Of a stretch of DNA of 16,934 nt, positions 6,979 to 15,319 are shown piece by piece. The DNA is from CAADGU01 sp964467705 (GTDB lineage: Bacteria; Chloroflexota; Anaerolineae; Promineifilales; Promineifilaceae). The stretch is from assembly GCA_964467705.1 (NCBI GenBank), contig CAYXUZ010000142.1:1-16934 (forward strand). The letters are read 5' to 3'. A model generated the notes under the pieces. It was given only the letters and a program-made list of their open reading frames with translations. It searched no databases and was not told the origin of the DNA. A program made the position numbers and the translations under genes. Numbering within the stretch: position 1 is the first letter of the stretch; the number at the start of each line of letters is the position of its first letter.

Positions 6979-8388
6979 ATGAAAAGACGAACCAAAGTTG
7001 TGATCCTGGCTGTTGTTATTGTGCAGCTTGTTTGTATTGTGGGATTGTTGGCTCTGGAACCGGTGGTGCAAAAGATTCCGGGGCGTTACCGGGTGGCGCT
7101 GCAAGAACGGGTTCCTTTTGCTGGCCGCCTGGTGGAAGATGTGATTCACGAGGTTGTGCCGGTGGCGGCTGCTTTACCGGCGGCTAGCGAACAAAGCAGC
7201 ACAGACACCGTAGACATCAACGCGCTGATTGGCGTACAGCCTACGGCCGTGCCCACCGACACTCCTTCACCCACGCCGGAACCGACGGTAGAGACGGCCG
7301 TTAACCAGACGACTGACACCCCGTCCGCACCACAACCCACCCCTACGGCACCACCGCCTACCCCCACCAACACACCCACCCCAGAGCCATTGCCGGCAGC
7401 GCACGTTTTGGAGGGCATGGGGGTGGTCAAACAAGCCTTTAATAACTGCGGCCCGGCTAATCTGACCCAGGTTTTGAACTGGTATGGCAGCGACATTACC
7501 CAGGAAGATATTGCCAGCTACCTGAAGCCCAATCCCGAAGACCGCAACGTCAGCCCCTGGCAAATTGCCGATTACGTCAATCAATACACCGCCGGGCAGT
7601 TCAAAGCCTCGGCGCACAGCGGCGGCACGCAGGAATTGATCAAACGGCTGGTGGCCGCCGGTTATCCTGTGGTCATTGAAAAAGGCTATGAAGTCAACAA
7701 TGTGTGGTACGGCCATTACCTGACGGTCTATGGCTACGATGATGAACTGGAACAGTTTTATACCCAGGACACTAATTTAGGCCCATGGGATGGCAGCGGC
7801 CGTCCCGCTTCGTATGAAGAAGTTTCCACTTATTGGCCGCAATTCAACTACACGTTTTATGTGGTGTATGAGCCGGAACAAGAGGCGGAAGTACAGGCCA
7901 TTTTGGGGCCAAATATGATAGACGAAGAGGCGATGTGGCGCAATGCAGCGGCCATGGCTCAGGCCGAGATTGACGCGGACCCGAACAATGCCTTTGCCTG
8001 GTATAACCTGGGCACCAGCCTGACGGAATTGGGAGAAATGGTGTTGGAGGGGAATGCGGAGTATTACGGCGCGGCGGTACAGGCCTTTGACGAGGCCCGT
8101 GAATTAGGGCTGCCGCCGCACATGCTGTGGTATCAACACAAGCCGTATATTGCCTATGACAAAGTGGGCCGTTACCAGGATGTGATTGATCTGGCGAACG
8201 CGACGCTGGTAGAGCAAGGCGGGCGGAATGTGGAGGAAACGTACTGGTATAAAGGGCATGCGCTGGCGGCATTGGGCGACCTTTTTGGCGCACAAGAAGC
8301 GTATATCAGTGCTTTGGGGGTAAACGAGAATTTTTACCCTGCCCAAATTTCGCTGGATTGGGTAACGTCTGTGATCAATGGGAATTAG
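6979..8388 (+). CDS. Membrane-anchored C39-like peptidase with C-terminal TPR (paralogue 2)
   Basis: This 469-aa protein starts at ATG 6979 after AAGGAG (6971-6976); the upstream ATG 6913 is rejected because its 22 extra residues come from a repeat. Its layout matches the previous gene: signal anchor (about 6-26), Thr/Pro-rich linker (about 92-140), C39_2-type domain and TPR tail. The likely triad is C157 in NNCGPAN, H246 in WYGHYLT and D264 in TQDTN. Shared blocks with paralogue 1 include KPNPEDRNVSP, YDDELEQF, AFDxAR and VGRYxDVI. The alignment is end to end, with a small insertion in the first TPR (VLEGNAEYY). This fits a tandem duplication followed by divergence of the linker and perhaps specificity. 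Its stop is 18 bp from the convergent histidine kinase stop. Confidence 0.83.
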   Translation: MKRRTKVVILAVVIVQLVCIVGLLALEPVVQKIPGRYRVALQERVPFAGRLVEDVIHEVVPVAAALPAASEQSSTDTVDINALIGVQPTAVPTDTPSPTPEPTVETAVNQTTDTPSAPQPTPTAPPPTPTNTPTPEPLPAAHVLEGMGVVKQAFNNCGPANLTQVLNWYGSDITQEDIASYLKPNPEDRNVSPWQIADYVNQYTAGQFKASAHSGGTQELIKRLVAAGYPVVIEKGYEVNNVWYGHYLTVYGYDDELEQFYTQDTNLGPWDGSGRPASYEEVSTYWPQFNYTFYVVYEPEQEAEVQAILGPNMIDEEAMWRNAAAMAQAEIDADPNNAFAWYNLGTSLTELGEMVLEGNAEYYGAAVQAFDEARELGLPPHMLWYQHKPYIAYDKVGRYQDVIDLANATLVEQGGRNVEETYWYKGHALAALGDLFGAQEAYISALGVNENFYPAQISLDWVTSVINGN

Positions 8389-8406
8389 TGAGCTTCCTGA
8401 AAAAAG

Positions 8407-10185
8407 CTAACGCGGAAGTGGCCTCACGGCCGTATGAACCATTTCCACCTCTGCCGTCGGTAAGGTGAAAAAGAAGGTGCTGCCCACACCCTGCTCGCTG
8501 GTCACGCCCACTGTGCCCCCCAGCCGCTCCACAATGCGCTGCACAATGGAGAGTCCTAGGCCATGCCCCTGCACGGCCGTGTGCTGATCCAACCGGGCAA
8601 ACTTTTGAAACAACTGCGCTGCTTCTTCAGCCGACAACCCCTTACCATTATCGCGCACCCAAAAACGGAGATACGGCCGTGACCCATTATGGCCCGCCAT
8701 GGGCACATCTACGCCCACTTCCACATGGGGCGGCTGCCCGCCATATTTCAGGGCATTGCTCAGATAATTCACCCACACCTGTTCCACCCAGGCGGCGTAG
8801 CCAACGGCCGTCGGCCAGCGCTCCGGCACGATCAATTCAGCCGCAACTTCACCGGAACTGGTCAGGCGATTCCAGGCATTTTGCACTAGCACGGCCGTGT
8901 CCAACGGCTTCATCTCCACCTTTTCCATGCTGCGCACACTGGCCAGCAGCAGCAAGGCATCCACAATCTCCGCCATCTTATGGCCCGTTTTGGCAATGGT
9001 CTGTAACGACGTCACGGCCGTATCTGACAGTGTTTCCTTCTCCTTGCGCAGCATCAGGTTGCTGTAGCCCACAACAAGCGAAAGCGGGTTCTTCAAATCA
9101 TGGGCCACGGTGTGGGCATAAGCATCCAACTCCTTGATCAGCGTGTCTCGCTCTTGCAACGCCTCTTTCCGTTCCGTCATGTCATAGAGCAGGATGATAC
9201 GCCCGGCCAGTTTACCGTTGCGGTTAATCAACGGCGTAATTTCTAATTCATAAGTACGCAACCCCAGAACAAGTTCCGTTTTCACCTCCCAAATGTCCTG
9301 AAATTGCTGAATTTGGGCCGCGTATTCGGGCAAAGCTAACAGGGCATCCTCTCCCACCAATTGATTACGCGAACGATTCAGAATTCCGGCGGCGGCTGGA
9401 TTTACTTCAACAATACGCCCCTTCAGATCAACCACAATTACACCGCTGCTTACCTGCTTAACGACGAGATCATGGGCCACCGGCACAATGTTAAACAGGC
9501 CAAAACGGAGCATCCCAATGGTGAAGAAGAGGCCGCTCAACGTCAGGGCGATGGGTGAAATGTCCAGAGGGGCCAGGGGATTGACGCCGATCAAGAACAG
9601 AAAATTGGAGAACAAGGGGATAAGCGAACCTGAAACGAGCATCACCGCCTGCCCCTGATAAAGACGAGGGAAGCGGATAACGGCCGTAATAATCAACAGC
9701 GCCCCCATCAAAATCACCAGATAGCCATACACCGCCCACAGCCAAAACCAGGGACCAAACGCCGTGTCAATAAAAACCAGCCCATCATGTTCCACCAGCC
9801 AATGAGCATCCCAAAAAAAGCGATGCCAATGGCTGGTGAGCGCCATGAGATAGGTCATCGCCGGCATAAAAGCCAACAAAGCAATGGTATACCGGTTGAG
9901 CCATCTCTCATGCTGGCTATAGGAAATAGTAAACAATGACCAGAAAAAGATCAGACCACAAATGCCCAAATAAGGTAGTGTCGTAATGATGTTGAATTTT
10001 GTAACCAGGTCGGTGGGGAACGTTTCCAGGGCATTGGCCGCCGCCCAAATACCGGCGCAAACCATGACCATAAACCAGCTACGGCCGTGTTCCGGTTTCA
10101 TGCGCCAGGTAATAAACGCCAGGACAAAGCAAATAATTGCCGCCAGAATATACAGAACAACCGCCGGGACAAATTGCCATGTCAT
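8407..10185 (-). CDS. Sensor histidine kinase, 7TM-PAS-HisKA-HATPase
   Basis: This 592-aa protein starts with about seven hydrophobic helices over residues 1-225, resembling the HisKA_7TM sensor region. A PAS-like domain follows (about 238-345; SSGVIVVDLKGRIVEVNPAAAGILNRS), then a DHp domain with the phospho-acceptor H362 in TVAHDLKNPL. The ATPase domain shows N477 (NYLSNALKYG), D512 in DNGKG and the G2 motif GHGLGLSIV. It is therefore a complete class I membrane kinase sensing a ligand through the membrane or PAS domain. No response regulator is adjacent, so its partner is elsewhere. It lies 71 bp downstream of the nucleotidyltransferase gene on the same strand and is probably co-transcribed. 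ATG 10185 lacks a clear Shine-Dalgarno, and no in-frame upstream start looks better. Confidence 0.88.
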   Translation of the reverse strand: MTWQFVPAVVLYILAAIICFVLAFITWRMKPEHGRSWFMVMVCAGIWAAANALETFPTDLVTKFNIITTLPYLGICGLIFFWSLFTISYSQHERWLNRYTIALLAFMPAMTYLMALTSHWHRFFWDAHWLVEHDGLVFIDTAFGPWFWLWAVYGYLVILMGALLIITAVIRFPRLYQGQAVMLVSGSLIPLFSNFLFLIGVNPLAPLDISPIALTLSGLFFTIGMLRFGLFNIVPVAHDLVVKQVSSGVIVVDLKGRIVEVNPAAAGILNRSRNQLVGEDALLALPEYAAQIQQFQDIWEVKTELVLGLRTYELEITPLINRNGKLAGRIILLYDMTERKEALQERDTLIKELDAYAHTVAHDLKNPLSLVVGYSNLMLRKEKETLSDTAVTSLQTIAKTGHKMAEIVDALLLLASVRSMEKVEMKPLDTAVLVQNAWNRLTSSGEVAAELIVPERWPTAVGYAAWVEQVWVNYLSNALKYGGQPPHVEVGVDVPMAGHNGSRPYLRFWVRDNGKGLSAEEAAQLFQKFARLDQHTAVQGHGLGLSIVQRIVERLGGTVGVTSEQGVGSTFFFTLPTAEVEMVHTAVRPLPR

Positions 10186-10256
10186 GTTGGATAGTTTAGC
10201 GCAAGCGGGTATCAGGAGGGTACGGTACGTTAGTCAAGGTCATTTCTCACCGCCGC

Positions 10257-11099
10257 CTAACTGCCAGCCGCCAGTAGTTCCAGCAGACGGGATAATACCA
10301 GTTCACGGTCACGGCCGTGCAGCGCCAGCGCCATTTGGGCCATCGTCAACCCATAACGCGCCCCCAAATCATAGCGCCAATCCTGTTTCTCCAACGCCAA
10401 TACCTGCTCACGCTGCGCCAATTCCTGCAAAGCAGAAGATAATGTAATCTGCGGCGGCAATTCGGCTGCCTCTATCTGCTGTGCCAAAATCTCCATGATC
10501 CCGGCTGTCAAAACATGCATTCCAAAAAAACAGAGGTAGTGCCCGGCACGCAGCCCTGGCACAATGAGCTGCTGTTCGGCAACAGTAGGCGTTGGTTTTT
10601 CCAGCACCGTTTCCACCCGATACAGCGCCGGACGATTGGGCAACGGCCGTCCACCCACCACCCCAAAATAAGGTAATAGATGTTCTCGCGTGGCCTGCAC
10701 CGCCGAAACGGTACACGCCTCCCGCTCCGCCACCTGCACCAACTGCTGGGCACAGCCCACCTCGCCCCGGTTAATGTAAATATGGTCACCCACCAGATGC
10801 AAAAAAGGCGCACCACCCACAAAATCACGCGCACATAACAGGGCATGTCCATAACCCAACGGTTCCGCCTGCGGAATGAAGTGCAGATGACCGGTGTGGT
10901 TGCCGGACACGGCCGTTAATCCTCCTTCATCTCCTGGTCGTACCACCAGCCCAATTTCCTCAATGCCCGCCCGGTGAGCTTCCGCAATCAAAATGCCTAA
11001 AACCGACCTTTCCACCCCATCCCGGTCAATCAGCGTTTGTAAGGGCAGTGCCCGCTGCCCCTTGCCCGCCACCGTAATAACCGCCTTCGTAATTTTCAT
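10257..11099 (-). CDS. GalU-like sugar-phosphate nucleotidyltransferase
   Basis: This 280-aa protein starts at ATG 11099, preceded by GGAGG at good spacing; a longer frame from 11207 lacks family-like sequence. It belongs to the nucleotidyl transferase family that makes NDP-sugars from NTP and sugar-1-phosphate. The N-terminal nucleotide-binding loop is AVITVAGKGQR (residues 6-16, G-x-G-x-R type). QAEPLGYGHALLCAR (77-91) matches the GalU base-recognition segment, and HLVGDH (101-106) stands where LLPDD is usual. LEKP (166-169) is the sugar-phosphate region, and WRYDLGARYGL (241-251) the C-terminal metal/sugar loop. It is closest in pattern to UTP-glucose-1-phosphate uridylyltransferase, but the altered loops leave the substrate open. 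A 7TM histidine kinase follows in the same direction. Confidence 0.8.
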   Translation of the reverse strand: MKITKAVITVAGKGQRALPLQTLIDRDGVERSVLGILIAEAHRAGIEEIGLVVRPGDEGGLTAVSGNHTGHLHFIPQAEPLGYGHALLCARDFVGGAPFLHLVGDHIYINRGEVGCAQQLVQVAEREACTVSAVQATREHLLPYFGVVGGRPLPNRPALYRVETVLEKPTPTVAEQQLIVPGLRAGHYLCFFGMHVLTAGIMEILAQQIEAAELPPQITLSSALQELAQREQVLALEKQDWRYDLGARYGLTMAQMALALHGRDRELVLSRLLELLAAGS

Positions 11100-11519
11100 G
11101 GTTGCCTCCACTATTTTCCGCAATTTTAACAGGCTGTGGGCAACCTGACAGTCCCTCCGGGCATTCAAAATGAACAGGCCGTGAAAAGTTTGAAGTTGCT
11201 CCCCCATCTGCCCCTGATTGTTACCTGCTTAACAAAACGGCCGTGACCAGAGTGCTAACATGCCCGTGCTTCATGCCCAACGCAACCAGGGTCAAACATA
11301 AGAGCCAACCCCTATCACCCGTTAACCCGTTAACTTCATTCCCCTCACCCTAGCCCACAATCTATTCGTCTGAGACATACCACACGGTAATGGTATTTTC
11401 GGCTTGTCCAGGCTACAAAGGAGGTGATCGCGCTCCGATAAACCAGTTCATTGCGCCTGTTTCAAAAACGAGTTGATTGATGCTGCCTCGTGCAACAATT
11501 CACATTTAGGAGATAAAAA
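11100..11519. other. 420-bp spacer between divergent genes, no gene seen
   Basis: I see no convincing coding region here. It holds the start region of the minus-strand nucleotidyltransferase, one ACGGCCGT (11237-11244), a tandem ccgttaac pair within 11318-11334, a very long Shine-Dalgarno-like match at 11417-11429, and the ribosome-binding site AGGAG (11508-11512) of the plus-strand gene. I could not identify a strong promoter for either gene. Confidence 0.6.
11417..11429 (+). promoter_or_regulatory. 13-nt perfect anti-Shine-Dalgarno complement, no start codon in place
   Basis: AAAGGAGGTGATC is the exact complement of the conserved 16S rRNA 3' end (GATCACCTCCTTT). No ATG, GTG or TTG sits 5-9 nt after its core. 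The only overlapping frame is a six-codon GTG ORF from 11425 (gtg atc gcg ctc cga taa). It lies about 90 bp upstream of the ATG at 11520, which has its own AGGAG. It may be a ribosome standby or leader-peptide site, or a coincidence. Confidence 0.4.
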
Positions 11520-13659
11520 ATGGCTGCAAAAGCAAAAGACAAAAGAAAGAATGTGCCGCCGGATGAACGGCCGTTGACCCAAATCCAGGCCAATCGTCTG
11601 GCTGCCCTCAGCGGCGTCAACGCTAAGGAGTTGGTTGGCCGCACGGTCGCGGAACTGAGCGTATCCCACCGCTTCATCATTGACCCAACGTTCTTCTTCT
11701 TCCGCCGCGTCTGTGGGCGAGTCGTCAAAAAGGACCCGGTCACGGGCGAATTGTATCCTGTCCCCTTTGCCACCGTGCATGTAGAAGACACCGACTGTAG
11801 CCTGCTCGGTTATTTTCCTGGCGGTTGGGGCTGGAGCTGGTTTTTCCCCTTTTTCTGCCACCGGGAAGTCATTGCTACGGCCGTGACCGACGAATGTGGT
11901 CGCTTCTGTGTCTACATCCCCCGCTGGGATATTGACTGGATTTTGCGCTGGCGGCGCGAACGCATCTGCTTCCCCTTCATCTTCGAGCGCCCCACCATCC
12001 GCGACATCATAGAAGAACTGCACCCCCCCCCCCCCCCCACCCCGCCACCCCCCCCCCCCCCCCGACCCCCCCCCCCCCCCCCCCCTGAAACCCGCCCGTA
12101 TACCNNNNNNNNNNGTCATCCGCGACCCTCGCCCCCAGCCCGATCCGCCCCCCTTCCGCCTGCGTGAAGCCGGCATGTTACCCCACCGTGTCGCCGATCT
12201 CGTCGGCCAGGACGCCATGCGCCAACTGGCCTCGCTGCAAATGACGGCCACTCTGGGAGGTGATGCTAAAGCCGCCGACATCATCCTGGATCAGCCCGCC
12301 TTCAGCCGCGCCATCCAACCGCCGTTGCCGCAAAAGGTACGCGAACTGGACGAGGTTGGGGATACAAAAGGGTTATCTGCGCACCTGAATCTGGAAGCGA
12401 AATATCTGCGCGACTTCCGCGCAAATCGTTTCATTGGTCCCTTCCGGCGCTGTTTTGATGTATTTGTGCCGGAATGGCATCTGGTTTTAGATGTACCGGA
12501 TATCACCTTCCGTGTGACACAGGATATAGATAGCGACGGCGACGAAGAGGTGATTTACAGCGAAAACTTCTTTGAGGTACGCTGGAACGCCGGTTCAATT
12601 CCTGATGTAACGTTGGAAGCCGACCCGATTGCCGTTGCCGGTATTGCCTGCCACACACCAGACATCCCCTGCGAAGACCAACCGGCCATCCTCTTTGCCG
12701 GGCTGATGCCGCTGGTTAATCCACCGTTGCCGGCCGATCCCTACCACGACGCGGGCACGGGCTACGGCCGTCGCCCCAATCGTCCTCACCCCTCCGGCAA
12801 CATCTCCCCCACCATTGGCGATCTGCCCCTGCCGCTGGCGCAATCACCGTACACGCGCGTGTTGCAGTTGTATGGCTGCAACGAGGTGCAGGGCGGCGTC
12901 TATTACCGGCTGCGCTACTCCTTCAACGGCGGCGCATCGGTCCCCTTCACCGGGCATACCTGGCCACTGCATCGGGTTGTTGGTGGTGTATTGCAGACGC
13001 ATTGGCCCACTGCCGACGCCAATGGCTGGTATCCCATCATCCCCGCCGCCGACGGCTGGCACCCCAACCAGTTGTTGCTGAATTGGCCTACCGGCTCCTA
13101 CCCGGACGGCCGTTACACTGTCACCCTGGAAATAGGCAATGCCGCCAAGTCGGTGATCAACACCTCGGCCGCCATTAGCTTTTTGGTGGACAACAGCAGA
13201 CCGGTGGCCCAATTTACCGAACTACGCTGGCGCAAAGTTGGCGACCCCTGGAGCGATCCCCTGCCCCTGATGTGCCCCATCATCCATCGGCCGGTCGTCA
13301 ACGGCAACCCGGTAGACATCGAGTTTGCCATTAGCTATCAGGTCACGGCCGATCACCTGCGCTCGGTGAGTTTGAGTGGCGGCGGTTGTGGCGGCGGCGT
13401 CCCTACGCTGGCATCAGCCCTGAGTACAGCCCAACATTGGCACACTTCACCAGGAGACAATGCGGTGAGCAACACGGCCGTGTTCAGCCTGTTGGGCAAT
13501 CAGCCGCAGGGCGCATACAGCTTCCACCTGCACGCCGCCAGCCGCGCCTTCAATCCCGCCGGCGGAGATGGCGGTTTTGAAGCTGATTGGGATCATCCAT
13601 ACAACCCGGTTTACAACGATGTGCAACCCTTCTTGCCGGTAGCGGTAGTGAATGCGTAA
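11520..13659 (+). CDS. Large protein with transthyretin-like N-terminal domain, interrupted by an assembly gap
   Basis: I read this as one gene. The left part opens at ATG 11520 after AGGAG (11508-11512), and the right part is open in another frame from base 12115, immediately after ten Ns, to the stop at 13659. The gap length is arbitrary, so the frame change needs no mutation. Residues about 64-135 (RVCGRVVKKDPVTGELYPVPFATV, later TDECGRFCVYIP) look like a carboxypeptidase-regulatory/transthyretin-like beta-sandwich. A Pro-rich stretch lies at the gap. The right part has a DIDSDGDEE calcium-loop-like motif and strand-rich, Ig-like sequence (for example PDGRYTVTLEIGN) ending LPVAVVNA. There is no signal peptide or TM helix, which is odd for such folds. 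I do not recognise the family; a structural or surface role is a guess. Confidence 0.6.
12022..12114. other. Poly-C tracts ending in a 10-N assembly gap
   Basis: Three uninterrupted C runs of 16, 16 and 20 (12023-12038, 12048-12063, 12066-12085) are followed within 20 bases by ten Ns (12105-12114). Proline codons may truly exist here, but pure C runs at a contig edge are typical of low-quality read ends, for example no-signal G calls read on the other strand. The sequence, frame and length are not reliable in this interval. Confidence 0.85.
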
Positions 13660-13670
13660 TTGAGTAATTG

Positions 13671-13705
13671 GGTAATTGGGTAATTGATGTAATTACCCAA
13701 TTACC
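13671..13705. terminator. 15-bp perfect hairpin between convergent genes
   Basis: The arms ggtaattgggtaatt (13671-13685) and aattacccaattacc (13691-13705) are exact complements around a 5-nt loop. It sits between the stop at 13659 and the stop of the convergent kinase fusion at 13710. It lacks a clear U-tract but could serve both strands as a terminator or transcript-protecting hairpin. It is built from tandem taattggg words also seen in other spacers of this window (for example near 431-440). Confidence 0.6.
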
Positions 13706-13709
13706 TTCC

Positions 13710-15311
13710 CTACACCTCAGGTTGCGCCACACGGGGGTGGGGAATTTCTACCTGAATGAGCAGTCCGCCGGAACGCCGGTTCTGAAAATTCAGACGGCCG
13801 CCCAAGAGAGCCACCCGTTCGCTAATGCCTAACAAACCATAATGCCCACTCTGGCCTAAGGTAGACAGGTTGAACCCCTCCGCCAGACCGCCCCCATCGT
13901 CAGCGATGGAAACGAGCAACATGCGGGGAGAAGTATGTTTCAGGGTGACGTCTACGGCCGTAGCTCCCGCATGTTTCCACGTATTGTTCAGCCCCTCCTG
14001 AATGATGCGAAAAATGGAAAGCTCCAACTCCTCCGGCAAACGGCCGAACGACGCATCCAGATGCAGCATCGCCTTAATACCTGTGCGCTCGCTCCAGCCG
14101 CGCAAATATGATTGCAGCGCCGCCCCTACACCCAGACTATCTATGGTCGGTGGCCGCAAATTGCCACAAATCCGGCGCAGTTCTTCCACCAACGCCCGGA
14201 TGTCCTGGCGCACATCGGCCAGCTCATCGGCCAGTTCCGGGGAGTCATCCTCTGCCCGACCTTCGATTTCCTCTAACTGGTAATTGAGGCTCAATAAATC
14301 TTGAATAAGCTGGTCATGCAGTTCCCGCGCCAGATGTTTGCGCTCTTCTTCCCGCTCCGTCAGCAGACGGCGCTGTGCATCTTGCAGGGCCAGGTTGGCG
14401 CTGTCCAATGCCTGCACCTGGTCAGCCAACTGCTGCACCAGATGGCGGTTGATGGTGTCCTGCGCCGCCAGGTCGCGCTGCAAGAGCATCTGGTTGTGGC
14501 GCAATGTTTCCGCCTGCCGCCGCGCCTGGTAGTAACTATCTAGCGCCCAGATGACCGGCGTGCGCTGTGCCCTGTTTCCGGTGCCCACCAGGGCAGCCAC
14601 CACTTCTTCGCGGTTGGTCTCGTCTGTGCGCACATCGGCAACTGCTTCGCCTTGTCGCAGCACCAACAAACGATCGGATACGGCAAACAGATGATCGAGG
14701 TTTTGGCTGCTAAAGAGCACGGCCGTGCCCCCCTGCTGCCATTCCCGTATTTGCGCCAACAACTTCTCCTGGTAGGGATGGCTGAGGTATTGGCTAGGGT
14801 CGTCCACAATGATGAATTGGCACGGCCGGGCCATCACTTGGGCAATCGCCACCAACTGCCGCTGCTCACTGGTCAGGTTCATTACCTTCTCGTGTACCGA
14901 CGGAATCTGCACATCCAGCTTGGCCAGCAACCGTCTGGCTTCCAAATCCATCCGATTCTCATCCGGCAACCGCAGCCAGCGGCCCAATGAACGCCCCTGC
15001 TCATGCCCCAGAAAAATGTTGCTCGTCACATCAAACTGTTCTGCCAGCGCCGGTTGCTGGTAAACAATGCCCATGTTCAGCGATTGCGCCTGAAAAGGCC
15101 ATTGCATCTTCTGTCCGGCAAACAGCATTTCGCCACTATCCGGCGTCAACAACCCGGACAGAACCTTAATGAGAACAGTCTTGCCCGCACCGCTGCGTCC
15201 GGCCAGCCCCACCACTTCCCCTGGCTGAATGGCAAAGGTCACATTTTGCAACGCCGCTAGAGTGCTAAAGGTTTTAGAGAGATTGGCAATCGTCAAGAGG
15301 GGCGCATTCAT
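13710..15311 (-). CDS. Fusion of sugar-importer-type ABC ATPase with NarL-type histidine kinase
   Basis: This 533-aa protein starts at ATG 15311 after AGGA. Residues 5-245 are an ABC nucleotide-binding domain of the RbsA/XylG/MglA kind. Walker A is GRSGAGKT (38-45, K44) and the Q-loop QQ lies at 85-86. The signature is degenerate (NLTSEQRQLV, 145-154), Walker B reads FIIVDD with D171 where catalytic Glu is expected, and Q203 replaces the switch His (FSSQNLDHLF). A coiled-coil-like linker (about 260-325) leads to a HisKA_3 module with H332 (RELHDQLIQ) and a HATPase_c domain (N443; DDGGGL 471-476; HYGLLGISER 490-499). Importer ATPases normally have a second ABC half here. No TM helix is present, so it is cytosolic or docks on a permease. 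It follows the response regulator gene in one operon; ligand and signalling direction are inference. Confidence 0.88.
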   Translation of the reverse strand: MNAPLLTIANLSKTFSTLAALQNVTFAIQPGEVVGLAGRSGAGKTVLIKVLSGLLTPDSGEMLFAGQKMQWPFQAQSLNMGIVYQQPALAEQFDVTSNIFLGHEQGRSLGRWLRLPDENRMDLEARRLLAKLDVQIPSVHEKVMNLTSEQRQLVAIAQVMARPCQFIIVDDPSQYLSHPYQEKLLAQIREWQQGGTAVLFSSQNLDHLFAVSDRLLVLRQGEAVADVRTDETNREEVVAALVGTGNRAQRTPVIWALDSYYQARRQAETLRHNQMLLQRDLAAQDTINRHLVQQLADQVQALDSANLALQDAQRRLLTEREEERKHLARELHDQLIQDLLSLNYQLEEIEGRAEDDSPELADELADVRQDIRALVEELRRICGNLRPPTIDSLGVGAALQSYLRGWSERTGIKAMLHLDASFGRLPEELELSIFRIIQEGLNNTWKHAGATAVDVTLKHTSPRMLLVSIADDGGGLAEGFNLSTLGQSGHYGLLGISERVALLGGRLNFQNRRSGGLLIQVEIPHPRVAQPEV

Positions 15312-15319
15312 AAGTTCCT

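Noticed and set aside
8389..8410. Terminator between the second C39-TPR gene and the histidine kinase gene
   Set aside because: Only a 5-bp agctt/aagct stem with an A-rich loop can form; too weak to call.
11100..11207. N-terminal extension of the nucleotidyltransferase from 11207
   Set aside because: The family's first strand begins at MKITKAVITVAG, with a strong GGAGG before ATG 11099.
11448..12284. Minus-strand frame with Gly-rich stretch across the gap
   Set aside because: It is a shadow of the plus-strand gene created by poly-C read in reverse and by Ns.
13710..15311. The ABC-kinase fusion as an artefact of two neighbouring genes
   Set aside because: The frame is continuous with a long coiled-coil-like linker, no stop or internal strong start near the junction, and no Ns in the region.
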